Under the pieces are notes generated by a model. That model was not told where the DNA came from and did no database searches. It was given only the letters and a program-made list of their open reading frames with translations. A stretch of DNA of 64,000 nt from Flaccisagitta enflata (lineage: Eukaryota; Chaetognatha; Sagittoidea; Aphragmophora). The translations under genes and the position numbers were made by a program. Position 1 is the first letter of the stretch. Every line of letters begins with the position of its first letter. Positions 1-21,084 of the stretch are shown here, piece after piece. The stretch is taken from NCBI GenBank assembly GCA_965153355.1, contig OZ231127.1, forward strand, positions 66,154,001 through 66,218,000, written 5' to 3'.

Positions 1-496
1 CGAAACAAGACCTTTTAAGCTTGCGCGAGATTTATTTGCATGAATATAAGTATGATTTTATAAGACTTTATACATATCAATCCACAAGAAAAAACCACAA
101 CTCTACACAAAGAAAAAAAAACAAGACAAAACAAAACAAAACAAAAGGAAAAAAGAGAAAAGTGAAAGTTACCTCGAGTGTCTTTTATACATAAACATAT
201 ATATTTGCTCATCAATCATACAAATTCTTCAGTTTCTTCTTGTCATCTAGATTCAAAGCGAAGACATTAAAACTAATCAAAAGAGGAAATAAATAATAAC
301 AAAGAATCATGACTGGTTGTTGACGGCAAATAGAATAAAAGAGAGATCATGAAAAGAAAAGAAATAGGAATAAGAAATTGAAAAAAGCTTTCTGTTCTTT
401 CGCATTCAATCGACTGCTTCGCCGAAATATTTAAGAAAACATCATTTTAAGATAACATCTTTTCAAAAACAATTTTTTTAGTCTGTCATATTTCTG

Positions 497-554
<58 letters not shown>

Positions 555-1189
555 CGCGCTTTCATACACATCCAGTCAAAAACCGTTATATCAAATTCGC
601 ATGAAATTTCTGTAGAAAAAAAAAGAAAAAAGAAAGCTAAATTTTTCGCACTCATGATTTTTTTTTGTTCTCTTCTCAACTTTATAGTCGGAATAAATTT
701 TAGTCGTGCATGATCACAAATTCTAATAATATAAATTATGAACTAATAAACAACTTTCATGAATTTTAATGAAATGAAAAACTGCGACCCTTCAAACGAA
801 CAACAAGTTGAAACATCTCTCATCACTCACATTGCGTTTCGAGAATCATCATTTTTCCTGAATGACTTATTATCTCTGGAACGAGTTTGTAAGTCGAATT
901 TTCTCGACGATGAAGCTTCAATTTTTTTTCCTCCATTTTTTCCCAAAAAAGAACGAAATGTAACCACAATCACCTAAAAGTAGAAAAGAGGTAAAAAGAA
1001 GAAAAAAGAACAAGTGTCTTACGAACAACAATTGAATCATTTGAAGAAAACAAAACTGTTATTATTTCTGGGCACTCGCGTGGTTGTATAGCTTCCTTAA
1101 TCACCGACATATATATGTATAACTCTGGCTAACCATCTTTAAGTGGTATTACGCGGATCATCGCGAATAAATCAACCAACTGCGTCCAG
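1..1189. other. AT-rich upstream spacer with CT microsatellite
   Basis: No convincing exon was found here; the short open frames are low in coding character. A (TC)n tract runs about 499-550. Upstream of the first exon of the next gene, 1108-1124 reads like a TATA element. Confidence 0.5.
1108..1124 (+). promoter_or_regulatory. possible TATA box
   Basis: An ACATATATATGTATAA stretch lies about 95-110 bp before the first ATG (1219) of the downstream gene. This distance fits a TATA promoter with a short 5' leader. The region is AT-rich, so the match may be chance. Confidence 0.2.
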
Positions 1190-1218
1190 ATGCTGGGCCG
1201 TCGCCTGATTTGGGAACC

Positions 1219-9330
<8,112 letters not shown>

Positions 9331-9458
9331 TTTGTCACATTGAGATGTTTATGCGTTACTTATCATGAAGGCTGTGTTAGTATTTGTTTCATTGGCTGTG
9401 AAATATTCAGATTCGCTGTTTTGTTTGCAACTTCTGTTTTTGATTTTGTTATTTTCAG
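9331..9458 (+). promoter_or_regulatory. short intergenic region ending in an unpaired 3' splice acceptor
   Basis: Only 128 bp separate the stop codon of the first gene from a strong U-rich acceptor (TTGTTATTTTCAG at about 9446-9458). This is followed by a 68 nt leader and the next ATG. No AATAAA is visible in the gap. The arrangement fits a spliced leader or a first noncoding exon; which of these applies cannot be told from the sequence. Confidence 0.35.
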
Positions 9459-9526
9459 AAAAGAATTTGATTCACTGTTACATTAACTGATAGTTTTTTG
9501 CTTTGTGATATAACTCTCGATTCAAA

Positions 9527-12500
9527 ATGGAGGAAGAAGAAGAGGAAGGCAATCCGCTGTCTTTACCAACTGCCTTCGAGAAGCTGCTGCAAAAGAAACC
9601 GGATGATCCCCCCGATGTATATCGTATTGATCCCCCAAAGCAGCATCGATGTTCGAGTTTGGAGTGTAATGCTCGGTTGAACGAGAGTTTCTCACGCATA
9701 CGTAAGTGAAATTGTTATGTTTTTTTCTTCGGCTATGAAGTAATTTTGTTCACTTTTACTATATTTAATCGAGGACACATGGCTTTTCATTTTGCCAAGT
9801 CGTTTAGTCTGTCTTTTTGTAAATTGGTTTTCAATATTTTCCTCCAGTGCTCATCCCTTTGCGACTGAGAGGAATGTATTTAGTTTTTTATTCTTGTTTT
9901 GGACTTTTTTTTCTGTTTTAGAGCTTTTACAATGTCCTTTGTCGTGTGCATTTAGGTCCTCATCCATATCTATTCTTTATTCATGGCTTAGCAACTTTTT
10001 AAGAGGCTGTCATTTTGTTTGTCCGTCCGTCCATCCAGTTGTCTGTTTGTACATCCTTCCACTGTTTTAAATGTGGCTCTGGTGATTGCTTGGTCAAAGG
10101 CGGTGGTCACCACTTCTCACTTTATTCTTTTGTTATTAGGTGTTCGAGTCTCAAATCCTAGCCGAGCAAGCGATGCAGAAGACAACTCGTGCCATTTTGA
10201 CATCCAAGTGGATGGAGGGATGTTTGGTGACAATGATTCGATTGTTGTCGAGGAAGCAGGTTAGAATTGTTTTAAGTCGCGTGCTAAACGACTCTACACC
10301 CCACTATGTCAGTCAGTTGGTCGGTTGGTTGGTCCCATTTTTGGCGTTTTTGAGCAAATGGCTCCTGCCGAGATGTCCTAGGGACCTTCTCCAGTACTGT
10401 TCCTGCCCACCCGCACGTGACTAAGGTAGCCGTGTATCTGGCCTTGTATTAGTTCCTATGAATAAAAGTGTTTATGAAATTTGCACTTACTTGCTCAGGA
10501 TAAAGGCTCACTGCACTGTTGATTTTGCAACCTGCATTAGATACTCTACCACTTTTATTGATACATATATTCTTTTCAATTTATCAGGACCTTTTCAACA
10601 ACAATTTCTAAAACATCCAAGATACCACGTGCTTCAATCTCAGCATTTGAATGATCCCAATTTGAAATGCTTGACGTTTGGTCTCATTCGGTGAGTTTAA
10701 ATGGGTTAAGCACTTGTTGCTCCTTCCTTTGCATTTCAGCCAACATTGTCAGCCAACATTGATTTTTCAATGAAGTGATTGCAGTTAGGATGTTGTATCG
10801 CATGCAATAAAAAGACCTATATCTTCCCTTGTATAAAGGAATGAAGATGGCGTGAATCACACGTATCAATGCATACAAACAATTCATCAACATCTTCTTG
10901 TGGCAAGAAGACGCGCTCGTTACAAGTACTGCCCTTTGGGATGCCCTAATGGAACATGTCCTTGGTAGGTTCCTACCAAATATTACCTGTGAATGCTACT
11001 AGGGTTGAGGAAGAAGTTAGCTTCATGACGTTTCCACTACGTACACTTTCATTTGTAATTCAAATATTAGTACTTATATCATGCATCAAATTTGAGCACT
11101 CAACCACTACTACAACCCTAGTAAGAAATTTTCCAAAACTTTTTGTTTATTTTGGTTATTATTTTCAGGATGGTAAAGTGAAACATTGCCACTTTCTTTT
11201 TCCTCACTTTCTTTTTCAGCTCTGAGAAGCATGCTGCCGATCTGGAGTTTAACAAACTGAATCGTCATGGTGGCTACGTCAACATAAAGCGTCACCTCAA
11301 AGTTTGTCATGGAATCAACGCAGACGACTACAGCCATTTAGCGGGCTTCCTGTCTACGTTCTCACACCAGTTGAGATACCTCACTGTGGCGCGACAGATC
11401 AGGTGAGAACTTATTCCATTCATGTACGCTGTTTTAAGACTTGAATGCAAAGTTTCCTTTGTTGGAGGTGACTTTTGAGTTGGACATGACTTTTGCGTTG
11501 GAGGTGACTTTTGCGTTGGAGGTGACTTTTGCGTTGGAGGTGACTTTTGCGTTGGAGGTGACTTTTGCGTTGGAGGTGACTTTTGCGATGGAGGTGACTT
11601 TTTTTCCATTTTTTGTTCAGCAATGCACAACAGATGCGGATGGCGATCGATCCTTCAATCCAACATCTTATCCGTTTGGAATCAACTCAGTTCCACAAAT
11701 CCCCGACTGAATGTTTCGATAAGCAAATCCAAGTTCGAGCCAATGCCACGGTGCAGTACCCCTACGTCCTCCAGTCTTCGACATCCGGAAATCTGAAAGT
11801 TCAATCTGGGGACGAATTGGACCAACCATGCAACACCGATTCTGGCGGTGATGCCTCATTAAACTGCCCTGAGGGTGCAACTCCCTCGACAACAATCCCC
11901 CCAGCTTCAAATTCTCCCGACAGTCAACATCTTGGGAATAAACCCTCTACATCTACAGCGACGAGTGACAACCAAGGTGAAAAACCTATATCTCATGAAA
12001 TCCATAACTCAGATGCAGATGGCGATGAAAATCAACTGTCCCAAAACACCCCACAGCCTCTCCAGAATCAGCGTGTCTTAAATCCTAGTGCTAGCACTCC
12101 AATGATTGGTGTAGATGCAAGTTTGGCTGTTACCTTTCAACCACAGACGGAACGTGAACATGAATTCCTGCGTGATGTCGCTTGTGGCCCTTTTCAGCAA
12201 TTGATTGGTGAAAACATCATCAGAGACAATCCGCATGTGAGAGGACTTAATTGGGACACTGAGGGTGATGCCCATATTCAACTTGAGCCGGGATCTACCC
12301 CAACTCTGACAATCAGCGCAAACAGCATGTCCACAACTCTCACTTTGATACCACGTCCAGTCAGTGAATGTGCCGATCAATACTTAAAAACCAAAATGAT
12401 CCAGTATGAACTTACATCCTCATCCCCAATCATCCCTTTAACTCCACATCTCTCTCCAATTTTACCGCATATTTCCAATCCTATGTCGGTATTGAATCAT

Positions 12501-15500
12501 GGATCAGTTCCCCATCCTGACGCTACACCCGTTAATTTGGATGCCCTTTCTGAAGCAAGAGCTGTCATGAAGGATTTGAGAGTTGCGCGAGAGAATACAT
12601 TTAAAGGTGGTACCAGAAACATTGTTTTGGACGAAGTCGTACTCATGTTTTTAGCAGCAACAAAATATCCATTGGCAGTTGTGCCTGCACCAGGTGACGG
12701 CAAATGTTTCTTGCACTGTGTTGTCAGTGCAATACTGCCCCACTTTCCGGTTGATAGTCCCACACATCAGAAACATGTTGACAACCTAAAACAAGCAATT
12801 GGTATATACAACACTCACCCAGCTCATTACAATGCGACAATGGAGTGTGCCTTGCGTGAGGATTTCCCACACCTAGCAAAAAAGGGAAACTTCAAAGAAA
12901 ATTACCAAAAAAATTTCGAAAAGTTGGAAACTGGTGAGACAGATATTCTTACAACAAGCAAGCTTTTGGATATCAAGATTGTCATCATACGAGAGACACT
13001 GCAGGGTACTAACTCCCTTTTAGAACTTCGCCATGGCACTCTATGTGGAAATGATTTACCAGGCTTGATTGCGGTACAGAGAGGCGCCAAAGAAGGAGCC
13101 AAAGTTCACACCAGCCATTATGACTTGGGCGATTTTCTTGATGAGATAAATGGCCGCCCCATTTCTCAGATGAGTGATTCAGAAATCCACAGTGCACTCT
13201 ACAATGTTCAATATGCAACAAACAAGTTCAAGTTTTTCAGGAATATCAGCCAAAATGAACCCATATATTTTGACAATCTTGATCCCAAATATTTCCATCT
13301 GACGGAGCCATCATATTGCCGGGAAACTTTTCTAGATCTACTTATATCTGAATATCTAGTAGCCCCGCAGCATGCAGCATCTTCTCAGCCTTTGGGTGAC
13401 GCCATTGATAACGGTGATGAGGCGGAGCAGCCCTTGGGCAATGCAATTGGTAACTGTGACGAGACGGAGCAGGGTGAACCAATACATGCATCTGGCAATT
13501 CAACTAAAAACACCACTTTTATAAAACCAAAGCCACCAGTTAAAAAAAATCACAATGGCATGAACAAGAGAAATGCACAGGTGTCGTCAAAAGGCTACAA
13601 CTTCCGAAAAGTTGCAGTTGATTTGACTGGACCCAGCCAGCCTGCTAAGTTAGCCAGTGAGGATGTCGACACCAATTCTCAAAAAGATTTGTTTTCAGAT
13701 GCTGAGATGCCAGCAACACAGTGTTTGAAAGAGATGGGTTTTGGAACAAGTCCAACAATTGTCGTTCCCAATCAAAGTGATCAAGGGGAAAATTCTGCCA
13801 AACCATCATTTACCCCATGCTTCCAGGAATCTGCTGTGATTGAAGATAACTTGGAGAAAACTATAAGCCTAAACAGTTCAAGTTCAGAGTCTGACGCCAC
13901 AGAAAAGAATGATGCTGCCACACAAAAGAATGATGCTGCGCCTCAAACATCAAATGTTGCGGATTTGAGGACTGATACCTCGCCTCCTGAAGCTGTACCT
14001 ACATGTCCGCCGACAAGTCCTGCACCTCATCAATCTGTCACTTTGCCACAGATGTCTATTGGGGATGAATTAGATGAGGAAGAGGAAGTGGATGACTTTA
14101 ACGCCAATGAGGAGGTGGTTGACTCTAACGTTGTTGATAGAGATATCGATATATCATCAAGCAGTGATGATGAAAAAGAGATTTTACATGCAAATGATGA
14201 GGACCAGGAGTATGAGGGGTGTATGGAAGAATCAGTAAATGTTGGATTGGAGTCAAGCAACAATGAAGATGAGGAACAGTCTGGTGCCAGTGATAACGAG
14301 GAAGAACAGTTTTGCGCCAATGATGGGCATTCTGGCGCTACTGAAGAGGAAGAGCAGTCTTGCGTTACTTCTGGAGAGTCTGGGGACGATGAGGAAGATC
14401 AAGCAGATACGGATAAAGAAGAAGAGCAAGACTCTAGCGCAGATGACATGGATGACGCTGAGTCCAGAAAAAGTCCGGAGAAAGGACACTCTAAGGAAGC
14501 AGAGCTTGTTGGATACAGTGCAGATGATGAACATCTCACAGAAGAAGAGTCTGTCGTTTTTAGTCAAAAAGTGACATGGAAGAATCATGACAATAAAGAT
14601 CAAGTTGAAAAGTCGCACCAATTACAAGTGGTAAAGTCGCACCAACTTCCATTGGAAGATTCACTCCAAGTACCTTTGAAAAAGTCAGCTCAAGAACCTT
14701 TGGAAAAGTCACCTCAAGAAACAGTTGAAAACTCACCTCCAGATCCAGTGGAAAAGTCACCTCCAGACCCAGTGGAGAAGTCGCCTCCAGACCCAGTGGA
14801 AAAGTCACCTCCAGACTCAGTGGAAAGGTCACCTACAGGCCCAGTGGAAAAGTCACCTCCACAACCAGTGGAAAAGTCACCTCAAGTACCAATGGAAAAG
14901 TCACCTCAAGTACCGGTGGAAAAGTCACCCCAAGCACCAATGGAAAGGTCACCCCAAGTACAAGCGGAAAAGTCACCTCAAGTACCAGCAGTGAACTTGT
15001 TAAAGAATCAGTCAACTGCATCAGAATCAGTTAATCTTCCGCCAATAGATCAATGTATGGTTTCAACAACACATCATGAGCAAACTCTTCACATTCGCCC
15101 AATCAACTCAATAGACGACTGTGTCAGAATATTATCTGAAAGTGATTTTGACTGTGAACATGAGGCTGCAATTGGCGTCAACCAGGTTAATACAGCAGCT
15201 ATCCACCCAGATAATATTGGAAATATTCAAATAGATTCGGTGATGGCTGTGGATCAATCAAATATCCCTGAAAATCAATCCTTATTTTTACAGGGAAATG
15301 CTGGATTTGATGTCACAGAGGTTCCAGCCAATACATTGTCTAATTTGATGGAAATTCCCATGTCTCAACCATTCACAGTAACAGATTTGGAAAAAAGGGA
15401 TCTGGTAGAATCGGAAGAATTAAATCATTCCGATAATCCACTGTCAAATGATGATTCCCTCCTACTTCAAAATACATCCTTACAAGGTCTAATCGATGAA

Positions 15501-18500
15501 ATTACTCCCACTGACGCAATTGTGATTGACGATTCTGAAATAGATCAGTTAACAGGGTGCCTGAGACCAGAGTCTATACTATCCATTGATGAACAATTTG
15601 CGGAACTTGCACCTGCACAATATCAGGACTGTGTCAAGGCCATAAATAAATTCCTACCTATGGACAAGACCATACTAAATGACATCAAAGCATTAAGACA
15701 TCAAACTGCTCTGGGACTTGTTAGCTTTGAGTATCATATGGCCAAAGATTGGAGAATCAATCACTCAAGTTTGCTCACAGCTGAACATAAAAAAGAACTA
15801 CTGAAGGCCCGTACAAATGAAATCCTAAACAGTGTCACTAGATATTTCACTTATGCAGTACAGAACTTTAAAGTGAACCGATCTGTCCCCGAGATTTTCA
15901 AAGCTATTTTGAGGGAAGATATCGTGGCGAATTACTTTATGCTCATGGCCAAAGAGTCAAGAAAAAAAGACACAATCTGGAATCACATGCTGTTCCTGAG
16001 AAAGTTCCATTCCTTTCTTGTTTTTTCCAAATTGCTGCCCAGAACTTCGGATTTTGAAGACAAGATTAAAGATCTGAAAGATCTCTTTCATCCAATTGTA
16101 CAATTTCAAAAGGATCGCCGAGCAGCCAAAAAAGCCGAAAGAGCAGATGAAATAAGCAAATTTAAACCACATGAATATCTGACACTGGTAACTGGTGAGG
16201 TGTCAGACGAAATTATATCAATGATAGCAGAGGCTAATCTTGAAGATTATTCAGATCTTCAGCCAATTTCTTCACTCCTCACAGGATTGCTACATTTGCA
16301 TTGGCTTTTTTACAATGTCGCTCGCACTTCTGATGCCGTTTCAGTTACAATAGCGGCTATGCAAGACGCCATCAGCAACTATGATGCTACCTCTGATCGG
16401 TTCATGATAATTCGTGGCAATAATCAGGTCAAGACTTCCTTGAGGAACCTCCCCAAAGGCGCAGAAATCAAATCAACGCCACACACTCCTTTAATGATTT
16501 GGCCGGGACATGGTTTATTCCTTTTGCAGACAGGTTTGTTTGCTATTGACAAAATAAAGAGGGAAAACATTAGAAGAGGTGGCAAAGTAGATGCTCAAGC
16601 ATTTTTCATCAATGAAAAAGGAAAATTGTGTTCAAAAAAGGAGCTCTCTGTCTATTTGGCCAAAGCATGCCAAGTACTTGGTGTGAAACAATTTTCCACC
16701 CGCTTTTGGAGGAGATACATTGAGACATCCGCAAAAGAAAGACAGGAAGAAAATTGTCTTGTGAATCCTCGAGCTGCTTATGCGCAATACCAAATGAAGG
16801 CTTGCAGTATCCAGCAAAACCATTCTGAAAGAGTGGCTAATGAGACTTACCGTGAGATGACTGCAAAACGCACAGAGGCTCATGGTGATTTGGTTGTGGA
16901 TGTCGTAGTTGATTCCATTGAATCCAAAAAGAGAAAAAGGGAGGTAAAAGACTTGCTAGGCAAATCCCCCAAACGCATTTGCTTAGCTTCCAATGTTCAT
17001 CAGTCATCTGAAAAGTCTTTCGAAAAGTCTCTTGAAAAGTCTCTCGAAAAGTCTCTCGAAAAGTCTCTCGAAAAGTCTCTTGAAAAGTCTCTTGAAAAGT
17101 CACGTGAAAAGTCACTGGAAAAGTCACTGGAAAAGTCACCAGAAAAGTCACCCAATAAGTCACCCAATAAGTCACCCAAAAAGTCACCCAAAAAGTCGCC
17201 CAAAAAGTCGCCCAAAAAGCCACCCGAAAAGTCACTCGAAAAGTCACCCGAAAAGTCACCAGAAAAGTCACCCGAAAAGTCACCCGAAAATACATCAAGG
17301 AATAAGGAAATCCTTGAAAGAGCGAAAAAGGCTTTTCTCTCAAAGAGAGCTCAAAATAGTATGGAAATTGATGAAAGACTTCAAACCACATGTGAGGAAT
17401 ATGGAGTTGAGTTTCTGAGTGCGCCAGTGGATGAAAGTCAGAACGATCGAGATAAACGGAGAAAAAAAATAAGGAGATTGATATCCGCTGCAAAGAATGA
17501 TAAGAAGTTGGATGCAAGAATGACGGACAGTGGAAAAAAGGCAGAAGAAACCTCGCAATCAACTTCTGGAGAGGAAATAACTGTTTCTGAGAAAGTTGAA
17601 CGAAGAGAAAAAACAAAAAGTGGTTCAGCTAAGAGGCTCAAAAGTCGCAAAATTGGTACAGTCAATGTGGGTAAGGATGAAGAAAAGTCAACTGAAGAGG
17701 GTAAAAGTGTACATGATGGTGATGACCTTGCGGATGCGTCACCTACCGTCGAGGTAATTCGAAAAGAGACCAGACCTTCAACAAATAAAAACTTGCGTAC
17801 TGAACCATCAGATAAGAAAATTTCTTCAAAATTGTCAGCCAAAGACAGAAAACCATCCAAAGTTGCTGCAAAAAAGGGTCCACAATTAGCTTCCTCTGAG
17901 GAGATTATTGTGCAAAAGTCAACAAAGATCCCCTCTAAAACAGTACAAAAGTCAAAATCAAAAGACACAGACCAGTCCGTGGCAGTATCAACGCATGATA
18001 CAGACTTAAATCCAAAGAGAGCAAAATCACTTAAACAATCTGCATCGACCAATGGTAATCAAAGCAAAAAGTCAACAGACATAGATGGTGATGCTGAAAA
18101 CTGCCCTAAAAACACTAAACATCCGAGAAATGAGGGTCCTGAAGTTACAAGAAAACTAGACACCATCAGTCCTAGGAAAACATCTGTGTCTCCTCCTCTT
18201 GAGACCTCACACAAATTCTTTGAAAAGGATGAATCATCAACTGGAATTTTAATTCATGAAGCTGGTCAAATCATGGTAAATCCTCATGAAATTGTGTCAG
18301 AGATTGAGGCTGGAAATGATTCTCTTTCCAAGGGTGCTCCATTTATTGATACCCCAGAGATTAGTACACAGGATATTCAGGAATTTCTTGACGAATCTCC
18401 TTCGCCCTCTAACGCTTCAAAGACAAAAATGTCTAAGAAGAGAAATTTCTCTATGGCAATTTCAATCGCTCCAGTGGTTTCTCCAAAGAATTCTGCAACA

Positions 18501-19658
18501 TTGTCCTCTTCTGCTATGCACAGTGGCCAGCCATCCTCTTCTGTTACAATGCCTCCCCCGTCTTTTCATTCAAAAGGGCCCACTGTTCAAAATCAAATGA
18601 CTGTTCCATCAATGTTTGGCCCCACTATGAAGTCTACATCCGGGCCTTATTCAAAAATGTCATTCCACTCAGCAGAGAAAAGTCACCCTTCTGTACAGCT
18701 GCGCCCAAGCGGGTCTACACATTCATTAAAGAGAGCTAAGACTATGACTTCACTTGGCCAGAAATTACAGCCTTTCGTCCTACAGCATATTCCTTCCGCC
18801 TCAGCCCGACCAATTGGCCAAAATACAGCACATGGATCAATGAAGTCACAAGTTCAGCCTAGCGAACCTGCAAAAATGATCCCGATCTCAGGAATGTCTG
18901 ATTCATTTTTTAAAGCAAGACCAGCTGAATCTCAAAATCTTCGACGCCAAATGCCAACTACCCCAATGTCGCCAAAATTAAAGACCACAGCCTCTCAAGC
19001 ATTGCCAAAGTGAGTAGCCTTTCAGGCAAGGGTTGAGTGAGTTTTTAGTGTGGTTGAGAATGTCCTTTCATATTTGTTAATCAGCTGCAAAGGAAACCTT
19101 TGGAAATAAGTCAACCTATCTTCATAATGATATTAAAGCCTTGCAGTAACAGATGTTAAGGGATTTGCTTTTGCAAGGATAAGCAAATTGTTTATATTAT
19201 ATACCAACTAATTATCACGGATTGTGTGTATTACTGAGGGCTCATTTTTAGTTGCGTGCTATGCAACTCTACACCCTGCTTTTTCGGTCTGTCCGTCGGT
19301 CCGACACACTTCTTTTTTGGGGGGTTTTTGTGGTCTTTGGCTTCACTGCGCCTGCCCAAATGATCAAGTGACCTCAAATATGGCCCTTGCCCACCTGCAG
19401 AGGAGTGGGGTAGCCATGTATCCAGCATTGTTCTTCATCATTGTACATCATTATGCAAATCTATATTTGTTTAGGATGGAGAAAAACCTGAAGAAACAAT
19501 GTTCAAACTTCAATGTGGCTTATCAACCTGCACGAGATGGAGAAACTGTGGACGAAGCCAAGGCACGCATACAGCATATCCAGAAGCAATTAAAAGCTGC
19601 CATCGATCTCCACTCGTCCATGTCAGATTTTTCAATGGACGTCCTAAAGCCTCCCTGA
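9527..19658 (+). CDS. OTU-domain protein with KSP repeats and tyrosine-recombinase-like region
   Basis: Seven exons join in phase to 2736 residues: 9527-9701, 10140-10259, 10588-10690, 10908-10964, 11220-11402, 11621-19009 and 19475-19658. The start is ATGGAGGAAG behind an acidic run. Residues 141-152 hold Cys in a CPLGCPNGTCPC cluster, followed by H-x3-CH, a plausible zinc-binding module. An OTU-like protease fold is suggested by PGDGKCFLHC (Asp and Cys575) and a distal HTSHYDLG (His712). KSP-rich repeats lie at about residues 1250-1335 and 2003-2103. Between them, about 1700-1970, the order R1781 (ARTSDA), RFWR 1907-1910, H1947 and Y1956 (HSERVANETY) matches the R..HxxR..H..Y layout of tyrosine recombinases, with the first His replaced. 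The tail is basic and Ser/Lys-rich. The 7.4 kb exon is unusual. The role is unknown: a deubiquitinase-like nuclear protein or a transposon-derived recombinase are both possible. The exon 4 start is the weakest boundary. Confidence 0.75.
10275..10448 (+). mobile_element. hairpin-ended short element, copy 2
   Basis: It starts AGTCGCGTGCTAAACGACT and ends at TGTATCTGGCCTTGTA. It lies in the second intron of the OTU gene, 15 bp after the donor site. Confidence 0.75.
11457..11612. repeat. 18 bp GTGACTTTTGCGTTGGAG array filling an intron
   Basis: About seven near-identical 18 bp units occupy most of the 218 bp intron between exons at 11402 and 11621 of the OTU gene. The array runs to within 10 bp of the acceptor, so it supplies much of the polypyrimidine tract. 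Confidence 0.85.
14600..14992 (+). repeat. coding 24 bp repeat (VEKSPPDP type)
   Basis: In-frame units built around GTGGAAAAGTCACCTCCA encode KSP-containing octads. KSP with flanking charge is a proline-directed kinase site type. Units vary in the last four residues. Confidence 0.85.
16999..17292 (+). repeat. coding 12 bp repeat (EKSL/EKSP/PKKS)
   Basis: About 25 units of GAAAAGTCNCYN encode EKSL tetrads, changing downstream to EKSP, NKSP and KKSP. Third-position variants differ, but the AAGTC core is invariant at the DNA level. Confidence 0.9.
19250..19432 (+). mobile_element. hairpin-ended short element, copy 3
   Basis: The head AGTTGCGTGCTATGCAACT and the tail with GGGTAGCCATGTATCC are both present. 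It lies in the last intron of the OTU gene. Confidence 0.75.
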
Positions 19659-19755
19659 AGGTAGTTGCTCAAAAATCATTGAAAAATTTCGCTATTTCCA
19701 TTTGTATACCACGCAAAAAAAAGAAAAGATGCACTTTTAAATGGCCAATTTAGCC

Positions 19756-19761
19756 AATAAA
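19756..19761 (+). terminator. polyadenylation signal AATAAA
   Basis: A canonical AATAAA about 98 bp after the stop codon of the OTU gene, in sequence that turns A-rich afterwards. Confidence 0.5.
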
Positions 19762-20544
19762 CCTTTAAAAAACAAAAGAGAATTTTAGGCCATTTTTAAG
19801 CCCTTTGAAAGTATTTTCATTTGGCGCCAATCTGGTGTGGCTATCTTTTTTCATTTAAAAATAGCATCAGTTTTAGTAAAGATGTTGCCTATTTCATTTT
19901 TGCAATCCCTTAGAAAAAAATGCATTATAGAAAAAAAGTAAAAAGTTCTTCTCTTTGCACCTAAACCGTTTGACATATAGACCTGGGATTGGTCTACAAT
20001 GAAAGATTTTTTGAAAATCTTTGAATATGAAAAAAGAATCAGTTAGCGCAGTTTTTTCTATCTGCTTTTTTATTAAATAAAAAGGTGCGTCTTTTTTTTA
20101 TTCGGGTGGTAGTCCTTCAAAGCAAAGGTCTCATATATCATGGATTGAAGGAAAAAAAACTTTATCTTTTACCAGGCACATGGGAACTTTGGCGTAGTTC
20201 TTGGCGATTGGCGGTTCATTTCAAATTGGTCACCAGCGTCTCGGACCGAGTTCAACGATAATTGTCAGCTACAGACTTTATTCGTGCTCATCACTGATAA
20301 ATGTTACTATGAATCAAACGTTTAACGTCAACTTCTCGTCTGAAACTATGTCTGGAAAATTAAAATTGGAATAAGAATTGATTTTAAAATGAATTTGCAA
20401 TTTTGAGTTAATCTTTTTATTCTGCTAGGAAAAATCACGTTGAATAAAGTTTTGTGGCCGCGTCAATGACTGAAGAACATTACTGTATTATTCCTATCTC
20501 AAGCCCCCCCTAAAATCAGTGTCACTGCCCTTTTTCTTGTTTTT
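19762..20544. other. intergenic spacer, no gene seen
   Basis: AT-rich and without exon-like stretches between the OTU gene poly(A) signal and the next short element. Confidence 0.4.
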
Positions 20545-20730
20545 AGTCGCGTGGTACGTGACTTAACACCTCGCCATGTAGGTTGGTCGGTTGGTCAGTC
20601 CCCTTGTAGTTTTTCAGCATTTTCAAGAATTTTGAGCCTACTGCTCTTGCCCAAACGCTCTAGTGACTTTCTCCAGCACTGCGCCTGCCACCCCGCATGT
20701 GACTGGGAAAGCCATGTATCCGACCTTGTT
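20545..20730 (+). mobile_element. hairpin-ended short element, copy 4
   Basis: Head AGTCGCGTGGTACGTGACT and tail GCCATGTATCCGACCTTGTT. It is intergenic between the OTU and RecQ genes. Confidence 0.7.
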
Positions 20731-20862
20731 AAGTAAGCGAGATGCTGTTTCAGATTAGTTTAGGTCATTTTTTGGAATAAATGAAATGTTGAATTGGTAT
20801 TCTGTTGATATAAACACATAATTTTATCAATTTTTGTGATATAAGCTTTCTTGGGGGCGCCA

Positions 20863-20937
20863 ATTAGAGGGAAAAATAACAATGTTATTCTTATAACTTG
20901 AAAAGCACCCGGGGCGCTGAATAGAAATAATACGGTA
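20863..20937. mobile_element. fragment of TACCGTATT-ended MITE
   Basis: GGGGCGCTGAATAGAAATAATACGGTA is the inverted form of the terminus seen at 23195. A second GGGGGCGCC block lies 70 bp away, so a short internal part remains. The TA after ACGG fits a TA target site. Confidence 0.45.
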
Positions 20938-21084
20938 TTCATGAGAGGCCAACTTAAGACGGAATTATTTTTTTGGAAGCAATGGTTGGTGAAATAAAAC
21001 TCAGTTGTACAAGTTCATTTTGAAGAAACGATCAACTTTGGGAAAGTCGACATTGTGAATTTTGAACATAAATCATTCCGCTAA

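Noticed and set aside
16999-17292. Neurofilament heavy chain relative, from KSP repeats
   Set aside because: No rod domain or coiled coil; the KSP run is explained by the local DNA repeat.
17438-18052. Minus-strand frame inside the OTU gene exon
   Set aside because: It is the complement of a Lys/Ser-rich coding region; the plus strand is one continuous 7.4 kb exon.
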